A stretch of 64,000 nucleotides of DNA, taken from contig JAFDVK010000023.1 of NCBI GenBank assembly GCA_018269005.1, positions 1 through 64,000 of the forward strand. The letters run 5' to 3'. Position 1 is the stretch's first letter. Each line of letters starts with the position of its first letter. Under the pieces are notes generated by a model that was not told the DNA's origin, did not search any database, and saw nothing but the letters and a program-made list of their open reading frames with translations. Positions 53,493 to 61,081 of this stretch are shown in pieces. Source of the stretch: Acidobacteriota bacterium. GTDB taxonomy: Bacteria; Acidobacteriota; Blastocatellia; Pyrinomonadales; Pyrinomonadaceae. The translations under genes were made by a program, and so were the position numbers.

Positions 53493-54554
53493 TCAAGCGT
53501 AGAGATGTTCTTCCTGGAGCATCTCGTTCGCTAGAACAGCCTGCTTGATCTTTCGTCCGATCAATTTGTGAAGGTCGCTCGCAGGAATACCAGTTCCAGG
53601 TTTCTTTAGTTTAAGATCCTCGGCGACGATCGTAGTCCCGGCCGGCAGGGCTCGACTAGCCACAACGCTCTTCGTAAATATCGAACGAAGCTCAGACATA
53701 TCTCTGGCGGCCAGATCTTTATCGACGGGTGCCGCCTGCATTCGCTCAATTTGGCGGGTGCCGTCCACCAGTTGACGGAGTTCGGCTGTTGTCAACGATG
53801 CCGGCACATCCGGCCCGTACATTTCACGGCTTAAAGTTACATGAACCTCGACGACCTCCGCACCGAGAGTAACGGCCGCAAGTGATGCGAAGATATTTCC
53901 CGTATGATCCGAAAGTCCCGTTGCGACACCATATCGGTCTCTCAAGGAAGCTAGCACATTCAATCCCACTTGTTCCGGCGGACATGGGTAGGCTGATGTG
54001 CATTGAAGCACCGCTAGCGGGTTTCCAGCGTCTCGGATCGCCGAAACGGCCATATCCAGCTCACTCCAGTCGCTCATCCCTGACGAGAGAATAACGGGAC
54101 CCTGCGAAGCAATTATCCGCTTTAGCAAAGGGACGTTTCCGACTTCGCCGGAAGCGACCTTCCAAACGCGCATACCGATCTCCGCGAGCATTTCCGCCGC
54201 TCTCTCTGAAAAAGGCGTGCTCATAAAAAGGAGATTACGTTCGTCGGCGTGCACTTTAAGCCCCCGCCATTCATCTTTTGTAAACTCCATTCGCTTCCAG
54301 TATTCAAAGCGCGACTCATCCTTTGGGCTGAACTTCACACGCCAAGGTTCTTCGGTCGTACTCTCTTCTTCGGCTATGTGAGTCTGAAACTTGACGCCGT
54401 CAGCTCCGGCGTCCGCGATAGCATCAATGAACGCATGGGCGATCCCTAGACTTCCGTCATGAGTTTGCGCCACTTCTCCAATCAGAAGGCATTTTCCAGG
54501 TTCTGATCTTCCTGGTATGCTCCGAAGGCATTCGTGTCGGAAGCTTTTGGTCAT
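53493..54554 (-). CDS. neuB: Nonulosonate synthase (NeuB family)
   Basis: A 353-aa protein with the N-terminal TIM barrel and C-terminal antifreeze-like SAF domain (~285-350; SRALPAGTTIVAEDLKLKKPG). Visible motifs are IGEVAQTHDG, KFQTH, FMSTPFSE, KVASGEV and GLSDHTG. The metal-binding region reads EVHVTLSREMYGPDVPASL rather than the usual EKHFTL...GPDHxxS, so it belongs to a divergent branch and may use a modified ManNAc. It condenses the six-carbon sugar with phosphoenolpyruvate. First of the neuBCA run. Confidence 0.85.
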   Translation of the reverse strand: MTKSFRHECLRSIPGRSEPGKCLLIGEVAQTHDGSLGIAHAFIDAIADAGADGVKFQTHIAEEESTTEEPWRVKFSPKDESRFEYWKRMEFTKDEWRGLKVHADERNLLFMSTPFSERAAEMLAEIGMRVWKVASGEVGNVPLLKRIIASQGPVILSSGMSDWSELDMAVSAIRDAGNPLAVLQCTSAYPCPPEQVGLNVLASLRDRYGVATGLSDHTGNIFASLAAVTLGAEVVEVHVTLSREMYGPDVPASLTTAELRQLVDGTRQIERMQAAPVDKDLAARDMSELRSIFTKSVVASRALPAGTTIVAEDLKLKKPGTGIPASDLHKLIGRKIKQAVLANEMLQEEHLYA

Positions 54555-54606
54555 TAAGCGGCTGTCAATAGCAGAGAGTCGAATACGGTAGAGAAAGGCT
54601 ATCTGC

Positions 54607-57078
54607 CTAAATATGAAGGACGTTCCCGTCTTCGGGCTCGGCCTCCTGCGCGATCAGCTGTTTGTAATACGTATGGTTGTAGTACTTAAAGCTGTTTAGT
54701 TGTATATCGTTCAGGACCACCCCGACGACATTTCCGCGGACATCCTGCATTTTTTGACGCGCACGGAGCAGGACATCGCGGGAGCTGAAGTCCGATCGTG
54801 CTACAAGAACGACGGCATCTACCTCAGTAGAAAGGATCACGCTATCAGCGAAATAAAGAAGAGGCGGCGAATCGATCACAATGTATGTATATATTGCGCC
54901 AAGTCGCTCGATGAGTGACCTCATTTGGACGGACGAAAACAAATTTGCCGGATCCGGAACACGCGGCCCCGAGGTCATAATATCCAAGTTCGGCGCAACA
55001 TCTTTTTTGATCGCCTCATCGAGTTGAGGCTGATCCAAGTCTTTAGCGGTCAACGCCGTACTTAACCCGGATGAGTTGCTAAGGCGATTGATCAAATGCA
55101 TCTTGGGGCACCTGAGGTCGGCATCCACAAGGAGGACTTTCTCTCCAAGTTGAGCAAGGCTCTTTGCGAGATTCAATGAAGTTATTGTCTTTCCTTCGGA
55201 CGGTTCACCCGATGTAACCAATACGGTTTTTGGCGACCCGCCGGCGGTCGACAGAAGCAGGGAAGTTCGAAGCTGATAGAAGGCTTCGGTTATCAGCGGA
55301 TGATTAAAGCTCTCGCTGTAAGTCGAATCTTCTGTGTCGTCAATGCTCCCATTCCCATTGCCATTTTTAAATGTTGAGAATTTTGCAGGGAATCGCCTTC
55401 GGCCGCCGTTGTGCCCGACTTGCGGGATCATCCCGATGATCGGTACCCCAAGCTGAGCCTGAAAGGTAATAGGAATGCGGATCGTATCATCGAGCCAGTT
55501 GAGTCCAAAGGCGATGGCCATACCACCAAGAAGGGACACAAAGAAGGCCAGGACTACGTTCTTTGTTCTTTGCGGACTACTTGGAGACCCGGGAACAAGC
55601 GCTCGATCAACCACATGGACGTTGTTCGGTGTACCGTTCAGAACGACCTCCGTCTCGCGCGATCTCTGAAGAAGGTTGTTTAGAAGGCTCTTGTTGGTAT
55701 CGATCTCTTGTTGGATGATCCGATAGTTGATGGCCGCCTCATTTTGGCTTAGCACAGCGCTTCTTTGCGTATCAAAGTTCTTTCGCAGTTCACTTTCCCG
55801 CGACGCGGCCTCACGGTATGTCTGTAAAAGCGTTGACATCTGCGTATCGGCGGAACGTTTTCGGTTCGACTGAAGTTCCTTCTCGATCGCCGCTATCTGC
55901 TTTTCGACCTTTTTCACCTCTGGCCAAGCATCGGTATAGTCAACTTTCAGCTGAGCTAGCTGTTGTTTAAGGGTCGTCAATTGAGATTCGAGCCCGGTCG
56001 TCCTCGCATCCTTCGTTTCGGCAGATGTGCTCGCCAAAGGATTCTGGAGCGCCGCCTTGTAAGCAGCTTCGGCTGTTATTCTATCGTTTTCGGCTTGGCT
56101 GAGTTTCGTATTTAGGTCCGACAGCCTTTGCACAACAGTGTTCTGATTTGCATCTAACGACAGGATCTGGTTGTTTTTTGCATAGTTGATCAGACTTTCC
56201 TCGCCGGAGCGGATTTGCGACTGGAGCTCAGCGACGCGCTTCTGTAGGAAGTCGCTCGCAGAAGCATTCGTTTGTACCTTTTGCTCAAGGTTTTGTAGGA
56301 CGTATGTATCAGCAATGGCGTTTACTACCTTTGTGGCAACTATGGGGTCGTAGTGTTGATAGCCTATCTGTATCAACCTCGTCTCTTTTGTGGCCGTCCT
56401 AGAGTCTTTTACCGGTGCGACCTCTAGGTTTCGTTTGATGTATCCAACGTATGGAGCCAAGGCCTCGGCTTGGCTGTCAAGATCGACCGTTGGGTCGGTC
56501 TTGAGTTCAAGTTTATCGTCAGTCGAGGATAGGCCCGCAGATTGAGACCTTACAGGTTGTTTATATAGTCCGAACATGCGTAGCACGTTTTGCCAAACCG
56601 TCGTCTCCTGATCCTTGCCAGGTCGGAAGAACGTTGGGTTGTGCTCGAGGTCCAAGTTCTTTACTACTCGCCTCAAAAGCCCCGGGCCTTCCAGAATCTG
56701 TAGCTGCGTTGCGAAGTATGTCGGATCGCTTCCCTGATTTAGAATGATCGAACTTGCTCCGCCCTCGCTCGCCGCCGGGTTCGATTCATTGTTCACCTGA
56801 ACCCGGACCGAGGCCTGATAGATATCCGGCTTCTGCGCTTCATAAACGATTACCAGCGACGTGCCAAGGATCGTGATCAAAGCGATCAAGAGCCAGTGTT
56901 TTTTAAGTATCGAGAGGATGCTGAAGATCTGCTGCTTTTCGGTCGAGTCATTTACCGAATCGCCATAATAGCTATCTGCATACGGATAAGCTTGGTCGTA
57001 GTAATCGATCGACTCGGGATCGTTCCGCAAACCTCTTTTTACGACCTGCTGGTTGTTTTGCATCTTTAGATCTACCAT
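54607..57078 (-). CDS. wzc: Polysaccharide co-polymerase with BY-kinase domain (Wzc-like)
   Basis: An 823-aa protein. Two transmembrane helices (~70-90 and ~515-535) bracket a periplasmic Wzz domain with long coiled coil (~270-480). PGSPSSPQRTKN precedes the second helix, the usual PxxPxxP motif. The cytosolic tyrosine-kinase domain has Walker A SGEPSEGKTITS, Walker A' VLLVDADLRCP and Walker B YIVIDSPPLL. The C terminus has a tyrosine cluster, YYNHTYY, for autophosphorylation. It controls chain length and export together with the Wza-like protein encoded 11 nt upstream. Confidence 0.9.
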   Translation of the reverse strand: MVDLKMQNNQQVVKRGLRNDPESIDYYDQAYPYADSYYGDSVNDSTEKQQIFSILSILKKHWLLIALITILGTSLVIVYEAQKPDIYQASVRVQVNNESNPAASEGGASSIILNQGSDPTYFATQLQILEGPGLLRRVVKNLDLEHNPTFFRPGKDQETTVWQNVLRMFGLYKQPVRSQSAGLSSTDDKLELKTDPTVDLDSQAEALAPYVGYIKRNLEVAPVKDSRTATKETRLIQIGYQHYDPIVATKVVNAIADTYVLQNLEQKVQTNASASDFLQKRVAELQSQIRSGEESLINYAKNNQILSLDANQNTVVQRLSDLNTKLSQAENDRITAEAAYKAALQNPLASTSAETKDARTTGLESQLTTLKQQLAQLKVDYTDAWPEVKKVEKQIAAIEKELQSNRKRSADTQMSTLLQTYREAASRESELRKNFDTQRSAVLSQNEAAINYRIIQQEIDTNKSLLNNLLQRSRETEVVLNGTPNNVHVVDRALVPGSPSSPQRTKNVVLAFFVSLLGGMAIAFGLNWLDDTIRIPITFQAQLGVPIIGMIPQVGHNGGRRRFPAKFSTFKNGNGNGSIDDTEDSTYSESFNHPLITEAFYQLRTSLLLSTAGGSPKTVLVTSGEPSEGKTITSLNLAKSLAQLGEKVLLVDADLRCPKMHLINRLSNSSGLSTALTAKDLDQPQLDEAIKKDVAPNLDIMTSGPRVPDPANLFSSVQMRSLIERLGAIYTYIVIDSPPLLYFADSVILSTEVDAVVLVARSDFSSRDVLLRARQKMQDVRGNVVGVVLNDIQLNSFKYYNHTYYKQLIAQEAEPEDGNVLHI

Positions 57079-57089
57079 CCCGTATCGGC

Positions 57090-58133
57090 CTATGGGATAA
57101 CTGACACCGGAAACCGGGTTATCGTCGGAATGATCGAACGGAAAATATCACCAAGGATCTTTTTGCTTCCAGTTGGACCGGGTACGTTGATAATGTCGTT
57201 CGGTTCTAATAGCACGTCGTCGCGCTTGCCTTGATTGATCTCTTTGACGTTAACGACCATTTCATTGCGGTTTATCGACCCGGCTATCTGTCGCCTGATG
57301 GAAACTTTGTCGAGTTGTGCCCCGGAGGTTGTCCCTCCGGCCATTGCGATTGCCTGCGTGAGGGTAACCGGATCCGCAAGATTTATCGCGAGTGCGCTAC
57401 GAATGTTTCCTTGAATATAGGCATTAACCTTATCGGCCTCAGCAATCCGAACGACATCGCCTGCTTTTATGAGCGGGTTGGTTTGTTCCCCGCCGCGGAA
57501 CACATCATCCAGCCGAAACGACAAGAGTTCCTCTCCAGTGGCGATCGGCCTTTCAAGTTTAGGTCCATCGCAGAACGGATGTGATGGGTCGCGAATTATC
57601 TCGACCGTTCTGCCGGCGCTTGTGCTCGGCCCGTTGACGAACGTGAGGAGTTCGGCAAGTCGGATCGGACGCTGCATTTGGAATCGTCCGGGTGAGTTTA
57701 CCGCCCCAATGACGGCGACCGGGTTTGAATTGAATTCACGAACAGAAACATTTACCGATGGCGAAACAAGATATTTCCTGTAAGCTTCCTCAACCCGTTC
57801 TGCTAATTGTCCTTCAGTGAGACAGGCTGCCGAAATATCGTTATCGAGCATCGGCAACTGGATTGTGCCTTGGCTATTTACGCGAACACCGGTACGAGAC
57901 AACGCCTCGTTCTTTGTTACGAGTACGTCGATCACGTCGCCCGGCCCGATCCTATAGTTCATCGCAGCAACAGGACCCTTCAGTTCTGGGGTGGCATTCG
58001 GCGACTGGCCCAACGTCATTTGCGGAATACATACGCAAAAGAGGATCGCAAGAGCGAAGATCAACTTATTCGAAATGATTCCCCCCATATAAGTCCAGCA
58101 GCTTGTCCGGTCAATATGCTTTTCTTCGGGCAT
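57090..58133 (-). CDS. wza: Polysaccharide export outer-membrane protein (Wza-like)
   Basis: A 347-aa protein with a late N-terminal hydrophobic segment (~residues 21-42, ending near TLGQS) that looks like a signal peptide; a shorter start at 58088 (Met16) is possible, but GAGG six nt upstream supports ATG 58133. The Poly_export domain starts YRIGPGDVIDVLV and contains DNDIS and VSVREFNSNPVAVIGAVNSPG, followed by SLBB domains with TLTQAIAMAGG and NDIINVPG. No lipobox cysteine was noted. Forms the outer-membrane/periplasmic export channel. Confidence 0.87.
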   Translation of the reverse strand: MPEEKHIDRTSCWTYMGGIISNKLIFALAILFCVCIPQMTLGQSPNATPELKGPVAAMNYRIGPGDVIDVLVTKNEALSRTGVRVNSQGTIQLPMLDNDISAACLTEGQLAERVEEAYRKYLVSPSVNVSVREFNSNPVAVIGAVNSPGRFQMQRPIRLAELLTFVNGPSTSAGRTVEIIRDPSHPFCDGPKLERPIATGEELLSFRLDDVFRGGEQTNPLIKAGDVVRIAEADKVNAYIQGNIRSALAINLADPVTLTQAIAMAGGTTSGAQLDKVSIRRQIAGSINRNEMVVNVKEINQGKRDDVLLEPNDIINVPGPTGSKKILGDIFRSIIPTITRFPVSVIP

Positions 58134-58404
58134 ACAGAGCCTCGCTTAGATGGTTCGGGCACTTTAAGTTTAGAACCGTATTGCCGATAACAACGTTGTA
58201 CTCTTCGTTCTGACGGATGAACTGGCCTCTAAGTGGAGCATCGCTCACCTTTCGTACTACACAGCTGCGCACCCATTGCCAAAACTCAGTCTGGGTCGTC
58301 CAATACTCCTTTCCGTCATGGCACATTATCAGGGCGTTCTTTTTCTTCTTTCGGCGTTGAAGCTTCTTCAACTTCTTGTCAATCTTTTCCTTTTCGCTCG
58401 ACAT
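58111..58404 (-). CDS. Small basic protein, unknown
   Basis: A 97-aa protein with an AGAGGTG ribosome binding site eight nt before ATG 58404. The N-terminal third is very lysine-rich and predicted helical (DKKLKKLQRRKKKKN). The rest has WTTQTEFWQWVRSC. It overlaps the start of the Wza-like gene by 23 nt, so the two are probably co-translated. No known family was recognised. The basic N terminus could bind nucleic acid or a phosphorylated partner. Confidence 0.6.
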   Translation of the reverse strand: MSSEKEKIDKKLKKLQRRKKKKNALIMCHDGKEYWTTQTEFWQWVRSCVVRKVSDAPLRGQFIRQNEEYNVVIGNTVLNLKCPNHLSEALYARRKAY

Positions 58405-58573
58405 TTTCTTACACCTCTATCCTTACGATCTGTTCCAATCAGACGTACAAACCCCGCAGGGAAGCCTGAATCCAGGCAGTTGAAAATTTAGAAAATCTGC
58501 AGGTAGCCCATGGCCACATACGTGCGATCCTTGTTCCTAGGCCGGCAGACTTACGACCTAAGTTAAGAGACCG

Positions 58574-59296
58574 TCAGGCTCCCAACGAATCCGTCGTGTT
58601 CCTGGCGTAGCCGTTCATTGGATAGAAGCTGCTTTCGTTCAGTTTCTTTACCAGGTTGTTCTCGAACGCATAAACAACGAGTTCGAGACGGCTGGTTATA
58701 TCCAGTTTGTTGAAGATCGAGGTCAGGTGATGCCGGACCGTTGTTTCAGAAATGAAGAGAGATTCTGCGATCTCCTTATTCTTCATTCCTTTGCAGATCA
58801 GACCTATCACTTCGCGTTCCCGATCGGTCAGCGCGGACGCGACCGGACTGAGGGGAAGGGAGTGAAGCATTTGCATTTCTCCGATCAAATGACGAATGGT
58901 GTCACCCATTACGATCCGATCGAACCAGATCTCACCTGCATGGATCTTTTCAATTGCCTTGAACAGAGTGTCCGCGCGCTCCTGCTTTAGGACGAGGCCG
59001 CGGATGCCGATTCTCAGGCATTGCTTATAGATCTCAACGTCAAGTTCATCGATGAGCAGCAAGACGGGCAGTTCCGCGTCTTTGAGAAGAGGAAGCAGTT
59101 TGGCAACATCGTTGTCGGGAAGGTCAACCAAGATAAGGTCCGGCCTCTCGTCATCGATAATTTGCAGTGCAGATTCAGGATTCTTAGCTTCGCCTATAAC
59201 GCGAAACTTGGGGTCAGTTTCGAGGAGCATTCGCAATGCTCCCCTAAAGATCGAATATTCTCCGATCATGACCAGCTTGATGATTGGGGATGTCAT
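58574..59296 (-). CDS. NarL/LuxR-type response regulator with degenerate receiver
   Basis: A 240-aa two-domain regulator. The receiver keeps a candidate phospho-acceptor Asp in DLILVDLPDND and the Lys in LVLKQ, but the acidic pair after strand 1 is Gly-Glu (VMIGEYSIFRG) and the conserved Thr is Ile (LLLIDE). The DNA-binding domain is a clear LuxR helix-turn-helix: LTDREREVIGLICKGMKNKEIAESLFISETTVRHHLTSIFNKL (described as one domain, residues ~155-200). It sits next to the export genes and likely controls them. No sensor kinase gene is nearby. Confidence 0.85.
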   Translation of the reverse strand: MTSPIIKLVMIGEYSIFRGALRMLLETDPKFRVIGEAKNPESALQIIDDERPDLILVDLPDNDVAKLLPLLKDAELPVLLLIDELDVEIYKQCLRIGIRGLVLKQERADTLFKAIEKIHAGEIWFDRIVMGDTIRHLIGEMQMLHSLPLSPVASALTDREREVIGLICKGMKNKEIAESLFISETTVRHHLTSIFNKLDITSRLELVVYAFENNLVKKLNESSFYPMNGYARNTTDSLGA

Positions 59297-59433
59297 AGAT
59301 TTCCTACCTTAATTTATTACTTCAACTCGTCGCTCCTTCCGCATTGATTCGGCTTAACAGGTGGGAAAAATATTAAACTCAAACCAACGATCAGATTGGT
59401 ACGTTTCGGGTCGAACACGCGGCCGTCTCTCAA

Positions 59434-59451
59434 CCGGATCAACTTATCCGG
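59434..59451 (+). terminator. Short stem-loop in the regulatory region
   Basis: A 6-bp inverted repeat CCGGAT/ATCCGG with a 6-nt loop, followed by ATTTT on the plus strand. It is weak, but has the form of a small intrinsic terminator for any rightward transcript starting in this region. Confidence 0.3.
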
Positions 59452-59878
59452 ATTTTCTGAGCCGCTGATACGTATTTCCACATGGCCTACCCATACAGCA
59501 TTCTATAGACACATATTCATTCGAGACTCAGACCAGCTTTCAGTTTGAATCCCAACAAGAGGAACTGGCAGCGATCACTCGTTCCTCGTTCTGGATTGAA
59601 TATGGGATTAATGTTAAGGCCGCACAGGCACACACATCATCGGCTAATTCGATATATTTCGTGATACATATGTCCCTCTGGCCTGATATAGGGCCATTGG
59701 ACATCTGACCAATAGGCAGATAGCGCATTTCGATATTTTCGGTCAATATACGTAGGCCAATCCTCCGATTACTATGCTAAGCAGCCAAAACCACTGCACT
59801 TCTTGGGCTGTTGGAAGGTGTGCGTCAAGGCAAAAGCGATAACTAGGGTGCGTCTAATAGATGTGTGAAGGAGCACGA

Positions 59879-59959
59879 ATGCTGAGAAAAGTTGAAAATA
59901 CGCAAGTTTTTCTACTTTCTTTAGGTGGAATCCGTCTTAGGTATGGCGACATTTCATAG
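59879..59959 (+). CDS. Possible 26-aa small protein or leader ORF
   Basis: ATG 59879 has an AAGGAG (59868-59873) five nt upstream, much better than that of the regulator gene downstream. The frame encodes 26 residues starting MLRKVENTQVFLLSLGG and ends at TAG 59957-59959, about 200 nt before the LuxR-type gene. No family is known. It could be a regulatory leader peptide or chance. Confidence 0.25.
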   Translation: MLRKVENTQVFLLSLGGIRLRYGDIS

Positions 59960-60165
59960 ATCACAAATAAGCGGAATTGTCCTTCGTCGAAGCTAACGTG
60001 TCGGAACGATGGGCGTTTGTGTTAAGAGGGTGCTGTATATTTGCGCTATGCAAGATTGGACAAATGATGTAGGATTCGATGTGGGAAACTGGACTCAGCC
60101 GGTTCCCAGCGTTTTCCTTGCAGATACTATTCAGCTTTAAAATAGAAGATTGCAATTAGATCCCC

Positions 60166-60897
60166 ATGAGTAGAAGTAAACATATCGGTGTCCTCCTTGT
60201 CGGTAAGTACGAGATCGTGCAGGAGAGCCTTAGGCATCTTATCGAGTCGAATGAGGGCCTCTCTGTCACGGGGCTATACACTTTCGACCACACAAAAGGC
60301 AGTACATCCAGCGTCTTAAATGCCGATGTTGCTGTCGTCTATTTGACCGCAGAAGATCAGGTTGATGTCGTTGGGCATCTATTGAACGAGAATCCGGCGC
60401 TTCGGGTTGTTATCCTCGTTGCCGGAGCGGATCTGGACTCGCAGGCTCGTGCTCTGAAAATGGGTGCTGTCGGCATCGTTCAGATCGAGCAGAGTGCAAA
60501 ACTCTTGGTCGAGGCTATCCGCCAGACCTATGCCGGCGAAACCTGGTTGAATCAAACCGTCCTTCACAAGATCCTTGAGAGGGAGAAACACCCAAGCGAG
60601 ACTTCGGCAAATCATTCTAGGGCAACCGACGCGGAATCTTTGACTCCTAGAGAACTTGAGGTAATAAAGCTTTTGGCGGCCGGTCGAAAGAACAAGGAAC
60701 TCGCCCGTGAACTCGCCGTCAGTGAGGCGACGATTCGGCACCATCTAAGTTCGATCTACGGAAAGATCGGTGTTGACGACAGGCTTAACCTGGTGATCTA
60801 TGCCTACGAGAACGGGCTTGTCGAAGCGCCGGGGAGTCCTGCCCATCATCCGGCTTATCGCCCTTCGACCAACGGAGAGGAACTGAACGGGAATTGA
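60166..60897 (+). CDS. LuxR-type regulator with pseudo-receiver domain
   Basis: A 243-aa paralogue of the 58574 regulator. The receiver-like domain lacks every key residue: the acidic pair is Gly-Lys (LLVGKYEIVQE), the phospho-acceptor Asp is Tyr (VAVVYLTAED) and the conserved Lys is Gln (GIVQIEQ). The HTH is intact: LTPRELEVIKLLAAGRKNKELA and SEATIRHHLSSIYGKIGV. It therefore probably acts without phosphorylation, by ligand binding or by pairing with its paralogue. Confidence 0.85.
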   Translation: MSRSKHIGVLLVGKYEIVQESLRHLIESNEGLSVTGLYTFDHTKGSTSSVLNADVAVVYLTAEDQVDVVGHLLNENPALRVVILVAGADLDSQARALKMGAVGIVQIEQSAKLLVEAIRQTYAGETWLNQTVLHKILEREKHPSETSANHSRATDAESLTPRELEVIKLLAAGRKNKELARELAVSEATIRHHLSSIYGKIGVDDRLNLVIYAYENGLVEAPGSPAHHPAYRPSTNGEELNGN

Positions 60898-60948
60898 GGG
60901 GGCAATTCTAGCCCTGATAAGATCGGCTCTTAGGGCAAGACATAAAAA

Positions 60949-60989
60949 CGGCGTACCGACTCAGAGAAATTTCTGTTGGCGGTACGCCG
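60949..60989 (-). terminator. Intrinsic terminator of the surface-protein gene
   Basis: A 10-bp inverted repeat, CGGCGTACCG (60949-60958) and CGGTACGCCG (60980-60989), whose loop contains a further AGAAATTTCT palindrome. On the minus strand it is followed by five T, about 90 nt after the stop of the gene at 61082. Rightward transcripts meet no T run after it. Confidence 0.75.
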
Positions 60990-61081
60990 AAAAAATGGCA
61001 AATGCGTGACGGCCCGAGCGACCTACTAGATGATGGATCTAGGTTTCACTCCGCAAGCCGTCGACCACGGCCAAATTCAAC

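Larger units (their letters stand above)
59297..60165. promoter_or_regulatory. 868-bp gene-free divergent regulatory region
   Basis: The interval separates two divergently transcribed LuxR-type regulators and holds no supported large gene. Inverted repeats seen: CCGGAT/ATCCGG (59434-59451) followed by ATTTT; GAGGAAC/GTTCCTC (59559-59565, 59581-59587); TGGCC/GGCCA (59679-59696); ATTGG/CCAAT (59696-59713). It should contain the promoters of both regulators and may include a small RNA or small protein. Confidence 0.5.

Noticed and set aside
59540-59746. A 68-residue leftward frame in the divergent regulatory region
   Set aside because: No ribosome binding site or family resemblance, and it lies across several inverted repeats, which explain the sequence better.
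59961-60155. A 64-residue leftward frame just upstream of the second regulator
   Set aside because: It would occupy that gene's promoter region, has no ribosome binding site and no recognisable features.
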